Positions 27,252 to 37,135 of a DNA stretch of 64,000 bases are shown here, piece after piece. The stretch lies in NCBI GenBank assembly GCA_937891905.1, contig CALATT010000051.1:6129-70128 (forward strand), in the 5' to 3' direction. The notes beneath the pieces were generated by a model. That model did no database searches, had not been told where the DNA came from, and worked only from the letters and a program-made list of their open reading frames with translations. Every line of letters starts with the position of its first letter. Position 1 is the first letter of the stretch. Source of the stretch: an uncultured Bacteroidales bacterium (GTDB lineage Bacteria > Bacteroidota > Bacteroidia > Bacteroidales > Paludibacteraceae). The position numbers and the translations under genes were made by a program.

Positions 27252-27283
27252 CAAAGATAGCAAATTTATTCAGGCCACACAAA
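27252..27283 (-). promoter_or_regulatory. Promoter of hpf
   Basis: Perfect match on the minus strand: TTTG (27280-27283), 20 bases, TATCTTTG (27252-27259). Confidence 0.8.
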
Positions 27284-27360
27284 TAAATATACAAAAATTA
27301 TGCTAAAAGGGGTTTAAAATATGCAAAAAACAAAAAAAATAAAGAAAAATTATACTGCCT

Positions 27361-27392
27361 CTTGCGAGAGTCAAAAAAAATTTATACCTTTG
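27361..27392 (+). promoter_or_regulatory. Promoter of the pectin methylesterase gene
   Basis: CTTG (27361-27364), 20 bases, TACCTTTG (27385-27392), 46 bp before the start codon. Confidence 0.7.
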
Positions 27393-27437
27393 CGCCATAA
27401 TGTGTTTATCTTTTACTCACCCAAAATTTTAGTATTT

Positions 27438-30248
27438 ATGAAAAAACTTTTCTCTTTTGTAGCAGTTGCCTTAATGAGCATTGCTATGTTTGCAGGTCCT
27501 AATGACTTGTTATGGGATTATTCAGCGGGGGCTCCTTCAAGCAATCCCGACAATGGATTGACTTATTCGAGCACTATTACCGATGGTCCTGGTAAGAACA
27601 ATGGTTTGTATGGTATTAAGTTGAACAGTTCGGGTTACGCAGCTTTTACTAAGGCCGCAGTAGCTGGTACTTTGAAACTTGGTTTTGGCCCTCGTTCTGG
27701 CACTAAGGCAGCGAGTTTAGCCATTTACACTTGGTCAGGCGACACCCCTGCGAAAGAGACATTGATTGCTACAACAGCTGAGTTAACCGAGTATGGTTAT
27801 GTACAGGTAGAGTTGACTGCAGAGCAAAATAATATTTACATTGCTCGTAGTGCATCTGTAGAAACAGCCCTTCAGGTTATTCAGTTTACAGAGTTTGTTC
27901 CTCGTACTTTCGTAGATTTTAAGCTTGAATTCCGCACAGATCCTATGACTGTTATCTTGCCTGAGGATGGCACTTTACCAGCGGGTGTATTGGTAGAAGG
28001 TACGAAGTACAATGGTGGTCAGCATGGTATTTACGGTGGCGCTATTACCGTTCCTGTAGATGGCCCAGTGAAGTTTACCATCGGTGCGTGCCAATACAGT
28101 GGTAGCGATATTACTGTAACAAAAGATGGTGCTGCGTTCACAACGATTAGCAACAATGCTTCTTGTGGCGAACAAGCTGGTAAATTCGCACAGAATGTGA
28201 CTTACACTTACACAGGTGAGGCGGCTACATTGGTGTTCACTATGGCAGGTAACACTTATGTGCCTTATTTCTTTGCAGAGGCATGTGATATTACTCCTTG
28301 TGAGGTTATTTTCAAAGATCAGAATGGTACAGAGTTGGGTCGCGTAGAGACCTACGAAGGCGCTACTTTGGCAGAGATTCCTTATACCGAAGCAAATCTT
28401 CCTGCAGTAGCAGAGGGTTATAAGTTCCGCGGATGGTATTACACAAGTGGCAAGAAAGCTACTATTGGAGATGTGATTAATGGCAACACCACTATTCAAG
28501 CATTGGTTACTCCTATTGAGGTAGTTGAAACAGGCGCTATTTTCACTTACCCATTGAATGATGCAATGTTCTATCCTGAGAATCATGAGTCGATTGAGAT
28601 TGCAGGTGGTTCATTCCACGATGGCACCCATGGTTGGTATTTCGGTGCTAATGGTACTATCAAGGTACAAGTAGCAGGTAATGCAGTCATCGTTGTTACG
28701 ATGTGTACCTATTCAGAGACAGGCGCTTTGGTATTGACCGACGCCGCAGGTGTTGAATTGGGTCGCGACTCCGTATTCAAGAACGAGACTTCGGATGGAG
28801 CAACAGCCTCTTTCCGTTACACTGGTGAAGCCACTACTCTTACTTTGACCGTTACAGAAAAAGCATACATCCACAAAGTAGTGGTTTATAATGTATTAAA
28901 CTTTGTAGAGAAAGACGAGACAACAGGTTATTACATGGTGCCAGCAGGTGACGCAGCTGCATTTATCTTGGCAATTACTGAAGCAAACTCCAAGGGCAAT
29001 GCGAAGATCTTCTTGCCAAATGGCTTGTATGACCTTGGCGAAACTGTTTTAACCGCTATTACTGGTAATAATATCTCTATTATTGGCGAGTCAATGGAAG
29101 GTACGATTATTAAGAATGCGCCTGATGTAAAGATAGAGGGTATTAGTAGCACAGCTACATTGCATATCATCAAGAATGTAGCGGGTACTTATCTGCAAGA
29201 CCTTACTCTCCAAAACGCATTGGATTACTACAAGAATGATAATGGCCGTGCTGTATGCTTGTGGGATCAAGGTACACAGACTGTTTGCAAGAATGTGCGT
29301 ATGTTGAGTTATCAAGACACTTATTATAGCAACATGCAAGGTGCTGTGAAGTATTTTGAGGATTGCGAGATTCACGGAACAGTAGACTTTATCTGTGGTG
29401 ATGGTAGTGTTTACTTCAAAAACAACCTCCTTTATTGCGAGAAACGCAAAGCAGCTGGTGGCGGCGAAGATTGTATCACAGCCAACAATGGTATTGAAAC
29501 CGACAAAGGATATGTATTCGAAGGCTGTACTATCAAGAGTGAGTGCCCAACTGTTAGTTTAGGTCGCGCTTGGAACGAAACTCCTAAGTGTGCTTATCTA
29601 AATACTACTGTAGATTTCTCTGCAGGTAATTTCTCATTCGAGAAAGAGGGTGCTATTACTCGTTGGACACATAAGTTGATGAATGCTAATTCTAACGCAT
29701 GGCCTATCTTCGGCGAGTATAACACTCGTGATGTAGCAGGCAATGTGCTCTCTCCAGCAAGCAATGTGGTTACTTTTGTTGACCCAAGTAATGCAAGTTT
29801 GACCAAAGAGGCGGAGACTATTCTTACAGCAGAGCAGGCAGCCGCATACACAATGGCTAATACTCTTGGAGAGTGGGCAGCGACTGCAGTTGCTAATGCT
29901 TCTCAAGTAAATGGTCCTGCGAATGTTGTTCTCACAGGTAGCAACCTCACATGGGATGCTATTGAGGGTGTTGGTGCATACTTAGTAGAGAAGAAGACAG
30001 CTGAAGGTATGGAGTTTGTTGCTATTACCACAGCTACTACTCTTGTTGTAGAGGATATAAATGCAGAGTATGTAGTACGCGCAGCTAATGCGAAGGGCGG
30101 TTTTGGTCTCCCTGCTATTAAGTCTACCGTAGGTGTTGAGAATATTCAAGGTGAGCAAGCACAATACACAAAGGTTATCAAGGACGGTAAGTTATTCATC
30201 ATGCGTGATGGTAAGGTGTATGACGCGATGGGAAGTATGATTCGTTAA
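27438..30248 (+). CDS. Secreted pectin methylesterase (CE8) with accessory beta domains
   Basis: Removes methyl esters from homogalacturonan and so prepares pectin for pectate lyase. Counted from the ATG at 27438 it has 936 residues. A signal peptide (KKLFSFVAVALMSIAMFAG) leads into beta-sandwich segments and an InlB-like stretch (FRGWYYTSGKKA). The right-handed beta-helix CE8 domain covers about 495-810, with YQDTYYSN (oxyanion Gln and an Asp), GTVDFICGDG (second catalytic Asp) and LGRAW (substrate Arg; usually LGRPW). A fibronectin-III-like domain and the tail KVIKDGKLFIM to SMIR follow; the tail matches that of the giant lyase. I start at 27438 because the upstream in-frame start lacks a signal peptide and precedes the promoter. 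Confidence 0.9.
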   Translation: MKKLFSFVAVALMSIAMFAGPNDLLWDYSAGAPSSNPDNGLTYSSTITDGPGKNNGLYGIKLNSSGYAAFTKAAVAGTLKLGFGPRSGTKAASLAIYTWSGDTPAKETLIATTAELTEYGYVQVELTAEQNNIYIARSASVETALQVIQFTEFVPRTFVDFKLEFRTDPMTVILPEDGTLPAGVLVEGTKYNGGQHGIYGGAITVPVDGPVKFTIGACQYSGSDITVTKDGAAFTTISNNASCGEQAGKFAQNVTYTYTGEAATLVFTMAGNTYVPYFFAEACDITPCEVIFKDQNGTELGRVETYEGATLAEIPYTEANLPAVAEGYKFRGWYYTSGKKATIGDVINGNTTIQALVTPIEVVETGAIFTYPLNDAMFYPENHESIEIAGGSFHDGTHGWYFGANGTIKVQVAGNAVIVVTMCTYSETGALVLTDAAGVELGRDSVFKNETSDGATASFRYTGEATTLTLTVTEKAYIHKVVVYNVLNFVEKDETTGYYMVPAGDAAAFILAITEANSKGNAKIFLPNGLYDLGETVLTAITGNNISIIGESMEGTIIKNAPDVKIEGISSTATLHIIKNVAGTYLQDLTLQNALDYYKNDNGRAVCLWDQGTQTVCKNVRMLSYQDTYYSNMQGAVKYFEDCEIHGTVDFICGDGSVYFKNNLLYCEKRKAAGGGEDCITANNGIETDKGYVFEGCTIKSECPTVSLGRAWNETPKCAYLNTTVDFSAGNFSFEKEGAITRWTHKLMNANSNAWPIFGEYNTRDVAGNVLSPASNVVTFVDPSNASLTKEAETILTAEQAAAYTMANTLGEWAATAVANASQVNGPANVVLTGSNLTWDAIEGVGAYLVEKKTAEGMEFVAITTATTLVVEDINAEYVVRAANAKGGFGLPAIKSTVGVENIQGEQAQYTKVIKDGKLFIMRDGKVYDAMGSMIR

Positions 30249-30267
30249 TACGAATTTTACACATATT

Positions 30268-30306
30268 AAACAACAGGTGTCCATTCGGCACCTGTTGTTT
30301 TTTTTA
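30268..30306 (+). terminator. Intrinsic terminator after the pectin methylesterase
   Basis: AAACAACAGGTG pairs with CACCTGTTGTTT (12 bp) around a 9-base loop and is followed by T residues. Confidence 0.92.
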
Positions 30307-30343
30307 ATAAAAAACACAAATGTAGAAAAATTGTTGTCAAAAA

Positions 30344-30375
30344 TTTGCATATGTGCAGTTTTTATTGTACCTTTG
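30344..30375 (+). promoter_or_regulatory. Promoter of the CofE-like/rmlA/regulator run
   Basis: TTTG (30344-30347), 20 bases, TACCTTTG (30368-30375), 49 bp before the start at 30424. Confidence 0.78.
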
Positions 30376-30423
30376 TGGCGTAATTTTGTCCTCAATTTTA
30401 CAGTGTAAATTTTTATAAAAAAA

Positions 30424-31530
30424 ATGAATAGTTTTGGTGTTATTGCTAATGGACTAAAATGTCCAATTATTAAGAACGGTGACTCAATTACCAATATTGC
30501 ATTAGCAGTGGTAGAAGAGTATGTGAGTAATGGTATGCTATCTATTGACGATCGTGATGTGCTATGCATTACTGAATCTATCGTAGCGCGAGCTCAAGGC
30601 AACTATGTAACGGTAGATGATATGAGCCAATTCCTTGGTGCGAATGGCATAAAGAGCAATCTTGTATTATATTCTCCCATCATGTCACGCAACCGTTTTT
30701 CTGTTATCTTACGCGGTTTGGCGCGTTACGCAGACAGTATAGAAGTAGTACTTAATGGTGCGTGTGATGAGCAGGGTAATCCTAACTATGGTATTAATCC
30801 ATTCTCGGGTGTAGACATACAACAGTACTACCAACAAGTAGCTCAAGAGGAGCAATGCGCCTTGCGCTTCACAGCCGTAGAGAACACTACAGTAGAAGAG
30901 GTAGTTCAGCGTTATGACAGCAACGAATGTACTTTTATCGATGCGCGTTGCCACCCCACCACCGACAAGGCGATATACACCTTGGCTTGGGTATTGAGCA
31001 GCCCTGTACAACGCACAAATGGTTCATGGTCTGGAAGCAATGAGAGTTATGGTGTATTGGGTTCCAACAAGTCTGATGACGAGACGCTCAAGTTATTTCC
31101 AAAAGATTGCTTTGCTTTGTGTCAATCTATCCAAGCGCTTATAGAGGAGAAATATGGTAAGAAAATTGAGGTGCTTGTCTATGGCGATGGTTGTTTCAAA
31201 GACCCAGTGGGTGGAATATGGGAGTTTGCAGACCCAATTACCTGTCCAGGTTACACAGAAGGCTTGGTCGGCACGCCAAACGAACTGAAGTTAAAAGCAC
31301 TAGTTGACACCAAATATAATGAGTTAAGTGGCGAAGCACTTAATGTGGCCATCTCTAATGAGATCAAGAATAAGAAGGCTAATTTAGTTGGTTCAATGGA
31401 GAGTCAGGGTACTACCCCACGCCGTTATATAGATCTCTTAGCCTCTTTGGCAGATCTCACATCGGGTAGTGGTGACAAGGGCACACCAATGGTATATATT
31501 AAGAACTACTTCAACAACTATAGTAATTAA
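30424..31530 (+). CDS. CofE-like (F420-0:gamma-glutamyl ligase family) protein
   Basis: 368 residues resembling the CofE/F420 ligase fold: LCITESIVARAQGNYVTVDD is close to the family's conserved motif, and VLVYGDGCFKDPVGGIWE and DLLASLADLTSG lie in the C-terminal half. True CofE adds glutamate to coenzyme F420 with GTP. Bacteroidales are not known to make F420, and no other F420 gene is nearby, so another carboxylate-amine ligation is more likely. First gene of a tight run; rmlA follows after 21 bp. Confidence 0.75.
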   Translation: MNSFGVIANGLKCPIIKNGDSITNIALAVVEEYVSNGMLSIDDRDVLCITESIVARAQGNYVTVDDMSQFLGANGIKSNLVLYSPIMSRNRFSVILRGLARYADSIEVVLNGACDEQGNPNYGINPFSGVDIQQYYQQVAQEEQCALRFTAVENTTVEEVVQRYDSNECTFIDARCHPTTDKAIYTLAWVLSSPVQRTNGSWSGSNESYGVLGSNKSDDETLKLFPKDCFALCQSIQALIEEKYGKKIEVLVYGDGCFKDPVGGIWEFADPITCPGYTEGLVGTPNELKLKALVDTKYNELSGEALNVAISNEIKNKKANLVGSMESQGTTPRRYIDLLASLADLTSGSGDKGTPMVYIKNYFNNYSN

Positions 31531-31551
31531 TCCATTTAACTTTATTTGACC

Positions 31552-32433
31552 ATGAAAGGAATCATATTGGCTGGAGGCAGCGCTACTCGTTTGTATCCAT
31601 TGAGTAAGGCTATTAGCAAGCAGATTATGCCTGTCTATGACAAACCCATGATTTATTACCCATTATCAACCTTAATGCTTGCGGGTATTCGCGAGGTGCT
31701 TATTATCAGTACCCCTCGTGATTTACCGATGTTTGAGGAGTTGTTAGGCGATGGTAGTCGTATAGGTATGAAATTCGAATACAAAGTACAGTTGATTCCT
31801 AATGGTTTGGCTCAGGCTTTTGTATTAGGAAAAGATTTCCTAAATGGAGAACCTGGTTGTTTGATTTTAGGCGACAATATGTTCTATGGCCAGCATTTCC
31901 GTCGTATGTTAGTGGATGCAGTAAAAGAGACTGAGCAAGGCGGAGCTTGTGTGTTTGGTTATGAAGTAGCAGATCCTCGTGCTTATGGCGTGGTAGAGTT
32001 TGATGCAGATGGCAAGGTAGTTAGTTTAGAGGAAAAACCCCAGCATCCTAAGAGCAACTACGCAGTGCCTGGTTTGTATTTCTACGATTCCACGGTATGT
32101 GACAAAGCGGCAGTGTTAGAACCCAGTACTCGTGGTGAATATGAGATTACCGATCTCAATAAGATGTATTTGCAAGAGGGCAGTCTAAAGGTAAAGCTCT
32201 TTAGTCGCGGATTTGCATGGTTGGATACAGGTAACTGTGATAGTCTGCTAGAGGCGGGAAATTTTATTGCTACTATTCAAAATAGACAAGGATTTTATGT
32301 GAGTTGTATAGAGGAGATTGCTTGGCGTAACGGATGGATCAGTACCGAGCAATTAGAGGCTTTGGGTCAGGAGATGAAGACGGCTTATGGTCGTTACTTG
32401 CAGCAACTTGCTCATTCACAATTTTCCAGATAA
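31552..32433 (+). CDS. rmlA: Glucose-1-phosphate thymidylyltransferase
   Basis: Makes dTDP-glucose from dTTP and glucose-1-phosphate. The N-terminal LAGGSATRLYPLS is the nucleotidyltransferase signature; VYDKPMIYYPLSTLMLAGI, GDNMFYG and EEKPQHPKSNYAVPGLY are RmlA family motifs. ATG at 31552 gives 293 residues, as usual. rmlB, rmlC and rmlD are absent from the window, so the dTDP-glucose may feed other pathways; the transaminase at 51597-52733 uses a dTDP-glucose-derived substrate in its best-known homologues. The regulator gene follows after 22 bp. Confidence 0.95.
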   Translation: MKGIILAGGSATRLYPLSKAISKQIMPVYDKPMIYYPLSTLMLAGIREVLIISTPRDLPMFEELLGDGSRIGMKFEYKVQLIPNGLAQAFVLGKDFLNGEPGCLILGDNMFYGQHFRRMLVDAVKETEQGGACVFGYEVADPRAYGVVEFDADGKVVSLEEKPQHPKSNYAVPGLYFYDSTVCDKAAVLEPSTRGEYEITDLNKMYLQEGSLKVKLFSRGFAWLDTGNCDSLLEAGNFIATIQNRQGFYVSCIEEIAWRNGWISTEQLEALGQEMKTAYGRYLQQLAHSQFSR

Positions 32434-32455
32434 ATTACACATTATTCTTGCCCAC

Positions 32456-35400
32456 ATGAAAAAGAACATTCTATTGACACTTGTATTGCTTATTGCGGCC
32501 ATGTGCGTAATAAGTACTCCCACGCGCGCTAACGATAGATTTGTGGTGAAGCATTACTCCATCAAGGACGGCATGAGTCAAAACACGGTTATGGCTATTT
32601 TGCAAGATAAACAAGGCTATATGTGGTTTGGCACTTGGGATGGATTGAATCGCTTTGATGGATATAATTTCCAAGTATACAAAGCAATGGACAACGGCAA
32701 GCAGGTGTGCGTGAATAATCGTGTGGATATTATTTACGAAGATGAGTTAGAGCAAATTTGGTGGAGCACCTATGATGGTCATTTCTTCAAGATAGACAAA
32801 GCGCGCAAGTACACTTACGAGCAGCCATATGATAGTCTGCCACAAGGAATGATGCAGAAGATAGCCGAGAAGGAGAAGGATACAAAAGTAGATTCACACG
32901 GCGTTATTTGGCAGGCAGATGACGAGAATGGTATTATGCGCTACCGCTTTGGTCAATGGAAACGATTTACGCCTACTTTAGATAGCCGCTATGCGGGTAT
33001 GCTCAGAAAGCATTTCTTTTTATTAGAAGATAATTTAGGTCGCACATGGGTCAATCCCACGGGTGGTGGATGGAGTTATTACGATAACGAAACCGACGAG
33101 TTGATTTCTCCTATTCATACTATCACTAACATGATTCACACCGCGTATATGGACCGAGACGGACAAATGTGGATTGCCACATACGATGGTGGTGTGGACT
33201 GTGTAAACATGGAGCCAGCTCCGTATCAAATTCACGACAAGCGTCAGTCGCACAATGGTAATGGCGAGGTGCGTGCTTTTTTAAAGAAGAAAGATGGAGA
33301 TGTTGTGCCACTTGTAAAATCCGAGACTAATGTGTACTGTGCTTATGATAGCAAACATGGTGTGCTCTACGGAACCAAGGGTAATGGACTAAAGAATATC
33401 TCTACTGGAATGACAATTGCTACCAATCACCCTGATATATACGATATTGAAGAAGGAGGAGATGGAACGCTATATGTGGCTACTTATGGTGGTGGTGTAA
33501 ATATTATTCGTTGGAATGAATTCAAAAAAGAGTGGAACAAAGCGGAGATAGTGGGTAATGGAATGAAAGTGCGTGATATTGAGATTGTAGACCAAACACT
33601 ATGGTGCGGTACCACAACGGGCATTCTGAAGGTAAACTTACAAACCTTAGAAAGCGAGGTGATTCCAAGTTACGATATTCGAGCCATCTATTATAGCCGT
33701 GACATGTTATGGTTAGGCTCGTTTGGTGGCGGACTATTCAAGATTAATCCAAAGAGTGCCAGTCCTACTCTGGAGCATGTGGAAACATTCCACGATATTA
33801 TTCTAAGTATGGCGGGTGATGGAAAGAACCTTTGGTTCTCTTCTGAGAGCGACATTGCACAACTCAACTTAGAGACCAATGATTTATATTACTACGACGC
33901 TCTAATAGGCGAAGAAAACTCTTATTTCACAGAGGCAGAGGCGGTCCGCCTGCCTAATGGTACTATCTTATTCGGTTACTCGAATGGTTACTGTGCTTTT
34001 GATCCTTCTAAGATTCGCCGTTCCACTTATGTTCCTCAGATGTTCATCATTCAATGCGAGGTACAAGACCAAGAGATGAAGGGTGACACAATTGTAGTGC
34101 CCGATCAGAGCAATATTACCATTGAGTACGCAGCAATGGATTATGTTGGGGCTGACAAGATTGTATATACCTACAAGATGGATGGTATTGACACCTCATG
34201 GAAGAATCCAACGAGTCAACGCCGTGTGGTGTATAATAATCTTCGTCATGGCACTTATATTTTCCATGTACGCTCTACCAATAGAGAGGGTGCAGATGTA
34301 GAGAATGAAATACAAATGGTGGTTATCGTCGAGAAACCGCTTTGGTTACAATGGTGGGCAATCATACTCTATGTAGTAGCCTTCTTCGGTGTACTAACAT
34401 TAGCTGTGTATATATTCTTAACATACCAATCACTGCGCCAAAAGGTACAAGTAGAGCAGCAAGTGACGGATATCAAGTTGCGTTTCTTCACGAATATCAG
34501 TCATGAGTTACGCACGCCACTCACACTTATTGTGGGGCCTATTGAGAATATTCTCCAAACCGAACGCATTAGTCAAAGCGTACGCACTCAATTAGAGATT
34601 GTACAAAGCAATAGTAGGCGCATGCTTCGCATGGTCAACCAACTATTAGAATTCCGCAAGGTACAGAACCAAAAGATGAAGCTCAAAGTGCAGCAAACTC
34701 TACTAAGTGAATTAGTAGAAGACACTTGCGCTAACTTCAAGAAAGAGGCCTACGACAAGCATATTAATTTCACTATTGATAATCGAACGAAGGATTCCAC
34801 CGTATGGGTAGACAGAACACGAATGGACACCGTGCTATGGAATATGCTGAGTAATGCGTTTAAGTTCACCGCTGCGGGCAAGAGTATTCGCGTGATTATC
34901 GACGAAAAGCCTGGTTTCCTCATCCTATCGGTAAAAGACGAGGGTATTGGTATTCCTCCCGAGAAGAGGAGTGTACTCTTTGAACGCTTTAGTAGCAATA
35001 ACGAACTCAATAGTCTCAATGCGACAGGCACGGGCATTGGCATGAACCTTACCAAAGAATTGGTTGATTTGCATAATGGCCACATAGAAGTAGAGAGCGA
35101 AGTAGGAAAAGGCACTACCATCACCGTTCTTTTACACACAGGCAAAGAGCATTTTGGTCCAGAAGTAGATTTTATCGCAGACGACCGATCTATCGGTCAA
35201 ACGGGTGTAACGGCTTTCGAACAAAAACTAGAAACTTTAGAGCAAGAGATTGTAGAAAATACCCGCACAATTCTCGTAGTGGACGACAACCAAGATATGC
35301 GCCAGTTCCTAACAGGTATCTTATCCAAGGATTACAATGTAGAAATGGCTGAAGACGGAGAGAAGGCAAAGCATATCATCCGCACCAAACAAATTGATTT

Positions 35401-36034
35401 AATTATCACCGATCTCATGATGCCCAAGGTGGACGGATTAGAATTAACGCAGTATATTAAGAATAACTCTGATTTAAATTATATACCCGTTATTTTGCTC
35501 ACTGCTAAAACTGCTATTGAGAGCCGCTTACAAGCGCTGCAAAAAGGTGCTGATGACTATGTGACCAAACCATTTGAGCCAGAGTATCTGCGCGCGAGAG
35601 TACATAATATCATCGCGCAGCGAAAGCAGTTGGAAAGTAGTTATAGACAGCGACTCTTACGATTAGAGACACAGAAGAATGACAAAGACATTCCAGGAGA
35701 CACCTTCCTTGCGAAACTGCTAGATGTAATGGATAAAGAGATGGATAACAACACGCTCACCGTAGATGGATTGGTGGACGAGATGGGAATGGGTAGAACA
35801 GTCTTCTTTAACAAGTTGAAGACCATGACAGGTATGAGTCCAGTAGAGTTCATGCGCGAGATACGCATCAAGAAAGCAGCACAATTATTGGAGGAGAACC
35901 AATATAATGTAACAGAAGTGACATACATGGTGGGCATGAACGACTCACGCTATTTCTCTAAATGCTTTAAGAATACCTATGGTGTAACACCAAGTGAGTA
36001 CCGTAACGCAATCAAAAAGAAAAAACAAAAATAA
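32456..36034 (+). CDS. Hybrid two-component system sensor kinase/AraC response regulator (HTCS)
   Basis: One-protein sensor-regulator of 1192 residues. A signal peptide precedes a periplasmic sensor of repeated Reg_prop-type beta-propeller blades (for example GYMWFGTWDGLNRFDGYNF) up to about residue 500, then a Y_Y_Y domain (about 555-612) and a transmembrane helix (about 632-658). The cytoplasmic part has HisKA with NISHELRTPL (His near 682), HATPase_c (NMLSNAFKF, DEGIGIP, GTGIGMNL), a receiver (ILVVDDNQD; phospho-acceptor Asp near 985 in ITDLMMPKVDG) and an AraC helix-turn-helix (about 1105-1190). In Bacteroidales such proteins bind glycan oligomers and switch on polysaccharide loci. A pectin-derived ligand is plausible from the surrounding genes but not shown. 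No SusC/SusD genes adjoin it. Confidence 0.93.
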   Translation: MKKNILLTLVLLIAAMCVISTPTRANDRFVVKHYSIKDGMSQNTVMAILQDKQGYMWFGTWDGLNRFDGYNFQVYKAMDNGKQVCVNNRVDIIYEDELEQIWWSTYDGHFFKIDKARKYTYEQPYDSLPQGMMQKIAEKEKDTKVDSHGVIWQADDENGIMRYRFGQWKRFTPTLDSRYAGMLRKHFFLLEDNLGRTWVNPTGGGWSYYDNETDELISPIHTITNMIHTAYMDRDGQMWIATYDGGVDCVNMEPAPYQIHDKRQSHNGNGEVRAFLKKKDGDVVPLVKSETNVYCAYDSKHGVLYGTKGNGLKNISTGMTIATNHPDIYDIEEGGDGTLYVATYGGGVNIIRWNEFKKEWNKAEIVGNGMKVRDIEIVDQTLWCGTTTGILKVNLQTLESEVIPSYDIRAIYYSRDMLWLGSFGGGLFKINPKSASPTLEHVETFHDIILSMAGDGKNLWFSSESDIAQLNLETNDLYYYDALIGEENSYFTEAEAVRLPNGTILFGYSNGYCAFDPSKIRRSTYVPQMFIIQCEVQDQEMKGDTIVVPDQSNITIEYAAMDYVGADKIVYTYKMDGIDTSWKNPTSQRRVVYNNLRHGTYIFHVRSTNREGADVENEIQMVVIVEKPLWLQWWAIILYVVAFFGVLTLAVYIFLTYQSLRQKVQVEQQVTDIKLRFFTNISHELRTPLTLIVGPIENILQTERISQSVRTQLEIVQSNSRRMLRMVNQLLEFRKVQNQKMKLKVQQTLLSELVEDTCANFKKEAYDKHINFTIDNRTKDSTVWVDRTRMDTVLWNMLSNAFKFTAAGKSIRVIIDEKPGFLILSVKDEGIGIPPEKRSVLFERFSSNNELNSLNATGTGIGMNLTKELVDLHNGHIEVESEVGKGTTITVLLHTGKEHFGPEVDFIADDRSIGQTGVTAFEQKLETLEQEIVENTRTILVVDDNQDMRQFLTGILSKDYNVEMAEDGEKAKHIIRTKQIDLIITDLMMPKVDGLELTQYIKNNSDLNYIPVILLTAKTAIESRLQALQKGADDYVTKPFEPEYLRARVHNIIAQRKQLESSYRQRLLRLETQKNDKDIPGDTFLAKLLDVMDKEMDNNTLTVDGLVDEMGMGRTVFFNKLKTMTGMSPVEFMREIRIKKAAQLLEENQYNVTEVTYMVGMNDSRYFSKCFKNTYGVTPSEYRNAIKKKKQK

Positions 36035-36561
36035 TGAGTATTATACGAAAACTATGCTTGTTATTCTCCATCCTCTTGATGGTCGCATGCGGTAAACAGC
36101 GCCCCCAGACTCCAAGTCGATGGTTGGGCAAGGAGATGCAGGTTGATAGCACCCAACTCGCGTTGCTTGAGTTGAATCAAAAAATGGTGGAGGCTGCCGA
36201 TACCAAACTGACGCAAATAGCACAAGCACAAGAAGAACCATATGCCCTCTATGAAGGAAATACATGGATTTATTTCTTGCAAAGAGGAGACATGAACACA
36301 CCAGCACCCAAAGATGGGGACACATTGGTGGTACATATGGCCGTTCATTCAATAGAGAATAACCAATTACTTGTGGATATCTTGCACGAATACCGCGTTG
36401 GAAAAAGCGAACTGCCGCCAGCTATAGACAATAACATTTCCGAGTTTAGGAAAGGTAGTCAAGCGCGCATGCTGGTGCCATGGTACGGAGCATTCGGCAT
36501 GCAGGGAACCAAAGAAGTACCACCCTACGAAAATGTAATCATACATATAGAAATAAAATAA
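36034..36561 (+). CDS. FKBP-type peptidyl-prolyl isomerase lipoprotein
   Basis: 175 residues with a lipoprotein signal (LLFSILLMVACG, lipobox Cys near residue 19) and a C-terminal FKBP fold (KDGDTLVVHMAVHS, KGSQARMLVPWYGAFGMQG, PPYENVIIHIEI). It resembles the GldI-type FKBP lipoproteins of Bacteroidota, which help fold exported proteins. ATG overlaps the regulator's stop as TAATG, so translation is coupled. Confidence 0.83.
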   Translation: MSIIRKLCLLFSILLMVACGKQRPQTPSRWLGKEMQVDSTQLALLELNQKMVEAADTKLTQIAQAQEEPYALYEGNTWIYFLQRGDMNTPAPKDGDTLVVHMAVHSIENNQLLVDILHEYRVGKSELPPAIDNNISEFRKGSQARMLVPWYGAFGMQGTKEVPPYENVIIHIEIK

Positions 36562-37134
36562 ATGAAAACAAAACTATTATTGCTCGTCTTGGGAATAGGA
36601 CTTATCGCTACTAGTTGCGACCAAAACACCTATTCTGGGCAACGAGAGCAGGAAAATAAACTGATCGAAAATTTCTTTAGAAGAAATGGATTTAATATCA
36701 TTACTGAGGAACCCAAAGACGATATTTGGGGAGAGAAAGATTACCTCAAGGTGCCTGGTTACGATGATTTCTATTTCCATTTGACCAGTCGTGGCGATTC
36801 CATCCGTATTGATTCCATCAACGGTATAGCAGACACTATAGACTTGATGGTGGTACCTAACGATGTAATTGTATTGCGCTATAAGCGGTTTGAACTGACA
36901 GAGAACGCTGATACGCTGAGTTACTGGACCACCTTGGACCAAGCCTATCCATTTGAGTTCCATTATGGTAACCTTGCTGAATGCGAAGCAACGGGATGGC
37001 ATCTTGCTATCAAACTAATGAAATACCCTAATTCAGAGTGTACTATCATCCAACCAAGTAAAATGGGTTTCGCTGCCGAAGGTGTCAGTGTCACCCCATA
37101 TGGCTATATAATGAAATTTAAAGTAAAACAGTGA
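36562..37134 (+). CDS. DUF4827 lipoprotein
   Basis: 190 residues with a lipoprotein signal (LLVLGIGLIATSCDQ; Cys near 19). The rest, with FFRRNGFNIITEEP and YLKVPGYDDFYFHLTSRGDS, matches my knowledge of DUF4827, a Bacteroidota-only family often placed just upstream of glmM. It begins at the base after the FKBP stop and ends one base before glmM. Function unknown. Confidence 0.75.
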   Translation: MKTKLLLLVLGIGLIATSCDQNTYSGQREQENKLIENFFRRNGFNIITEEPKDDIWGEKDYLKVPGYDDFYFHLTSRGDSIRIDSINGIADTIDLMVVPNDVIVLRYKRFELTENADTLSYWTTLDQAYPFEFHYGNLAECEATGWHLAIKLMKYPNSECTIIQPSKMGFAAEGVSVTPYGYIMKFKVKQ

Positions 37135-37135
37135 T

